A stretch of DNA of 64,000 bases from Pyrrhoderma lamaoense (taxonomy: Eukaryota > Basidiomycota > Agaricomycetes > Hymenochaetales > Hymenochaetaceae). The stretch lies in assembly GCA_002794735.1 (NCBI GenBank), contig NBAZ01000024.1:1-64000 (forward strand). The letters are read 5' to 3'. The position numbers and the translations under genes were made by a program. Numbering within the stretch: the stretch's first letter is position 1; every line of letters begins with the position of its first letter. The notes beneath the pieces were generated by a model that ran no database searches, was not told where the DNA came from, and worked only from the letters and a program-made list of their open reading frames with translations. Below are positions 61,132 through 64,000 of the stretch, piece after piece.

Positions 61132-61443
61132 TTTTCACCATGTCCCTCTTGGATAAAATTACAGACAGTGAGGATTAAAAAGGAGTGATAACTGTCAGGA
61201 GAAGTATAATGAAAGCTATAAATTGGAAGTCCTGCGATAGCCACACGAGCATGGCGAACATAATTCTCGAGAGAAATTACCTGCATATACTTCTATATCA
61301 GTTGTACTTCGATGTTTGTATGATTTATTCCCTCATTGAAGTCGTCCAGTATACCGATTTCTCCAATGAAACAACTGATCTAGAGTTTATTTCCATCATT
61401 GATCAAATACTTGTCTTGGTGGATAGCACTTATGTAAGTACGT
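61132..61443. other. Spacer between two LTR copies
   Basis: No gene. Ends in ACGT, the left target duplication of LTR copy 4. Confidence 0.5.
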
Positions 61444-62205
61444 TGAAAACTAAACTTTTGGTCAGATTTTGACCTTGGTGTCGTATTTAGTGGCGAGGAC
61501 GTGGGGTTTAGAGTCTGCCTACACCAGACACGATGTTCAGGCTAAGATTTGGGGGCTGAATAGCGAGATACTCGACCTCGGCCGTCCGGCCGAGATCTCG
61601 GTCGGACCGTAGAGACTGACAGAGACCTCGAGGCGAGCTGAGACTTCACAGACCAGTAAAAGTAGTAGAAACGTATAGAACAGAGCCCCGACCGAGGCTG
61701 TAGTTTGAGGTAAAAGTGTATGTATTTCAGTCCGCCCGGACGACTTGCAGTACGGTCAGAGCGTTACAAGCGCGCCCGGGCAGCCTAATAAAGCAGCAGA
61801 GAAGTAGATAAAGAGTACAGGCGACTATTAGAGAGCTACTCGGGGGGGGGGGGGTGGTAGAAAGATAGCGACCGAGAGGAGTAGCTAGGAATTGATTGGA
61901 AATTGATTGATTAACTACGGCCTCAAGTCTGGAGGCTTATATAGCAAAACGCGAGATAAAGGTCAGATAATAAGGAAAGCATGGCGTCCAGGTGGCTATA
62001 TGCCGCTGGACGAGGGGTTTAAGCTATCAGAAACGAGGGGGTCGTATAAACGAACCCTACCCTCGAGTAAGAGTAGAAAGTGAAGCTAAATAGTAAGAGA
62101 AATGAACGAGGCGCGCGGCCGAGTAGTAGCAATGGACTTCTCGGGCGAGTTAGAAAGTGCATTATGAATGCACTACGACCAGCCAAACACTTAGCTGGTC
62201 CTACA
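61444..62205 (+). mobile_element. Solo LTR, copy 4, with 4-bp target duplication
   Basis: A 762-bp copy with TG...CA ends, flanked by ACGT at 61440-61443 and 62206-62209. It has the same GC-rich palindrome and a 12-G run near 61845. No internal element follows. Confidence 0.87.
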
Positions 62206-62269
62206 ACGTAGTTGTATTACCTATTAAACAAGCTTACACCAAGAGCGTATACTCCACTATGGAGTAATC

Positions 62270-62340
62270 TCAAGGATATGGGGAAATGTTGGTGGAGTCT
62301 TGGCAACAAAAGTCAAAGGGGTCAACAATGATAAACGAGT
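62270..62340 (+). pseudogene. Terpene synthase 3' fragment
   Basis: A roughly 70-bp match to the last exon of the terpene synthase and of the relic at 10.6 kb (the region of WWSLNNKRS and its stop), in the inverted arm. Confidence 0.55.
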
Positions 62341-62964
62341 GAGTTATCAGTACTTTGTGAACTCTGTCTATTACCTATTATCATTCCAGGTGTTCTTATA
62401 TCACGGAACAGATCCTTAATCTGAAAATGGAACATGTCTTATTATCGTAATTTTGTATAACGGAAAACTTCAGAAGCTACAAAAAATTATACGATCAAGG
62501 TCTACACGGCAGTACGTGGACCAAGAATTAGATGTACGAGTATCACATCCAAATTCGAGATAACTTGGAACTGCTCTATAATCCATAAGGTAAAGTACTT
62601 GCTTTCATTGTTATGTTCTTCCGTTTGTAAATTTCCTTGAGTGTCACTCGAATATACGTATGGTTAGGACCGCATCTTTTCTAGAAATATTGAATTATTT
62701 ATTGCCAGCACCAAAGTCAGCCGGTTTAAATTTCCATAAGTAATACCACATATTGGCTTGTAGCTTATGAAGGTAAAAAGGGTACAGTAAAATCGCATGA
62801 AAGGATTCAAGTAGGGAATCTAAAAACATTTGGACCATCCGCCAATGACCCTTACATCTAACAATATCCCTGTTGATTATGCGATACCTCAACCTTGCCG
62901 TTAATCATATTACGATAGCAGTGACTCTGCTCAAGATCTTCCTGTAGCATCCATTGCCCAGGAT

Positions 62965-64000
62965 GATCGTAACAACCTGGGAAAATTTGACGCAGTTCAC
63001 GGTTCTTCTGGAGAACCTGAGGCTTCAATAGTCTCGGATAGGAGAAAGGACTGGGCTATTTGTTTGAACTCAGCCCAAGAGTTTGATGCCAGTATCCTGG
63101 AATCATGGAGAAGGGATCTTGACAACGTCCTTGTGTTTGTGAATAAATTGCCATAACTCTTTCGACTCATATCTTAACGCATAGTCAAGGCCTCTCTTTT
63201 CTCTGCAGTTGTGACTGCTTTCAGCATTTAGTCCTATCAATGGCTTAGTGAGGATCCTGCAGATGCAACAGTTACTCTTCTTATATCTATTTCTACCCAG
63301 TTGGCTATCACTAATGCGTCAGCACTTGGTTTACCCAATCCATCCAGCTCCTTTCATGTCACAATGGACAACATAGCTATTAACGCTCTTTGGTTCGGAA
63401 GTCTGGTATTAAGTCTTAACTCTGTAATAATGTCAATCCTCTTCAAAGAATGGTTATCTGAATATGCGTGGAAACATGGTTCTCAACCAATGTCTGCACG
63501 TATGTTTCTTGCATTGCGGCATTTACGGTTCAAGGGACTGAAGAAGTGAGGATTAACGAGACTGATAAATTATATTCCTCCTCTTCAACTATTGCTTGCC
63601 GTATTTCTGCTCTTTGTTGGCCTTGAAATCATGACCTGGAACCTTAATCGTGCTGTTTGGATCGTGACAACCATTTTAATTGGGTTATCCACGGTGTTCG
63701 TGGTATTCTCATCCTTGGTACCAGCCTTATACCCTACTTGCATCTTTCATTTCCAGTTATCTTGGATTTGTTATCGTGTGGGACATCTATTCAAAAGGAA
63801 ACGATTATCTAAGTCCCCTGCTGGTTGGACTGACGTCTTAATCCAGCAACTTGAGAGAGACGATTATTCGGATACTGATGCAAAACGTCTGCAGTGGATT
63901 CATACGATGTTGTGTCCAATTGATCCGGCACTCTTCCCTATTATCTGGAAATGTGCATGCTCTCTTCAAGGACCGCTGGCTCGTCGAACGTTATGCAACC
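62965..64000 (+). pseudogene. DUF6535 gene copy, decayed, continues past the window
   Basis: Exon 1 is recognisable by VSDRRKDWAICLNSAQEFD and SWRRDLDNVLVF; after an intron come SLFSAVVTAFS and SYQWLSEDPADATVTLLIS, then NALWFGSLVLSLNSVIMSIL and RFKGLKK. Two nonsense substitutions break it: TAG for the Glu of IIESYQW (about 63227) and TGA for the Trp of AEWGLMRL (63547-63549). Otherwise the frame stays open through RLINYIP, LERDDYSDTDAKRLQWIH and CACSLQGPLARRTLCN to the window end. Unlike the left copy, it has substitutions and no missing homopolymer bases in the part seen, so it is a true pseudogene. Confidence 0.75.

Larger units (their letters stand above)
62270..64000. repeat. Right arm of long-range inverted duplication (partner 8.6-11.1 kb)
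   Basis: Repeats the order terpene-synthase fragment, spacer, DUF6535 5' half in opposite orientation to 11.1-8.6 kb. It carries an extra segment at about 62.70-62.93 kb not found in the left arm, and runs off the window. Confidence 0.75.

Noticed and set aside
1..64000. CRISPR arrays, bacterial operons, integrons and rRNA
   Set aside because: No spaced short repeats, ribosome-binding sites or rRNA-like sequence; gene structure is eukaryotic with spliceosomal introns.

Overview
The window is nuclear DNA of a filamentous basidiomycete, most likely an Agaricomycete. Three things point there: genes broken by many short introns (about 40-70 nt), an AT-rich background, and protein families expanded in that class. 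Those families are DUF6535 and DUF6533 membrane proteins, a NACHT-type STAND NTPase, a DUF7025-AAA ATPase, a dynamin-like GTPase, a basidiomycete-type Zn2Cys6 regulator, and a trichodiene/protoilludene-type terpene synthase. The genus cannot be fixed from the sequence. No tRNA, rRNA, CRISPR array or bacterial feature was seen.

Layout. 1.7-3.9 kb (-): a Dal5-type MFS permease. 5.1-5.8 kb (+): a small secreted double-psi-barrel (expansin/RlpA-like) protein. 6.7-9.8 kb (-): a DUF6535 membrane protein, followed by a terpene-synthase relic (10.6-11.1 kb). 11.5-12.1 kb (-): an unknown protein. 12.6-14.8 kb (-): a DUF7025-AAA ATPase. 15.3-20.2 kb (+): a large NACHT protein. 21.6-22.7 kb (-): a sesquiterpene-type synthase. 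25.2-26.9 kb (+): a DUF6533 protein. 27.6-31.0 kb (+): a Zn2Cys6 transcription factor. 33.8-36.7 kb (+): a dynamin-like GTPase. 59.6-60.8 kb (+): an alpha/beta hydrolase. The right end (62.3-64 kb) is a decayed inverted copy of the 8.6-11.1 kb region.

The unusual part is 32-56.5 kb. It holds seven copies of one protein-kinase-like family in both orientations: one looks intact, one intact apart from a one-base frameshift, and five truncated, chimeric or dead. With them are a gene with an ELK motif and nuclease-like features, four solo LTRs of about 740-760 bp with TG...CA ends (at least two with intact 4-bp target duplications), and two copies of a 210-bp TA-flanked MITE. The cluster is bounded by inverted arms (38.1-39.2 and 55.5-56.4 kb). 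The flanks record its history: a segmental duplication, an LTR insertion whose ATGA target duplication is now split about 5 kb apart, and probably two nested inversions, one between LTRs and one between kinase paralogs, which swapped gene halves.

A second, technical pattern runs through the window. Almost every frameshift in an otherwise well-preserved gene can be explained by one base missing from a mononucleotide run (16 cases). This looks more like residual long-read assembly error than decay, so several genes marked as frameshifted are probably intact. Real pseudogenes here (kinase copies at 33, 52 and 54.5 kb; DUF6535 copy at 63 kb) carry nonsense substitutions or larger deletions. The genes do not form one obvious pathway; the terpene synthase has no P450 or other tailoring gene beside it.
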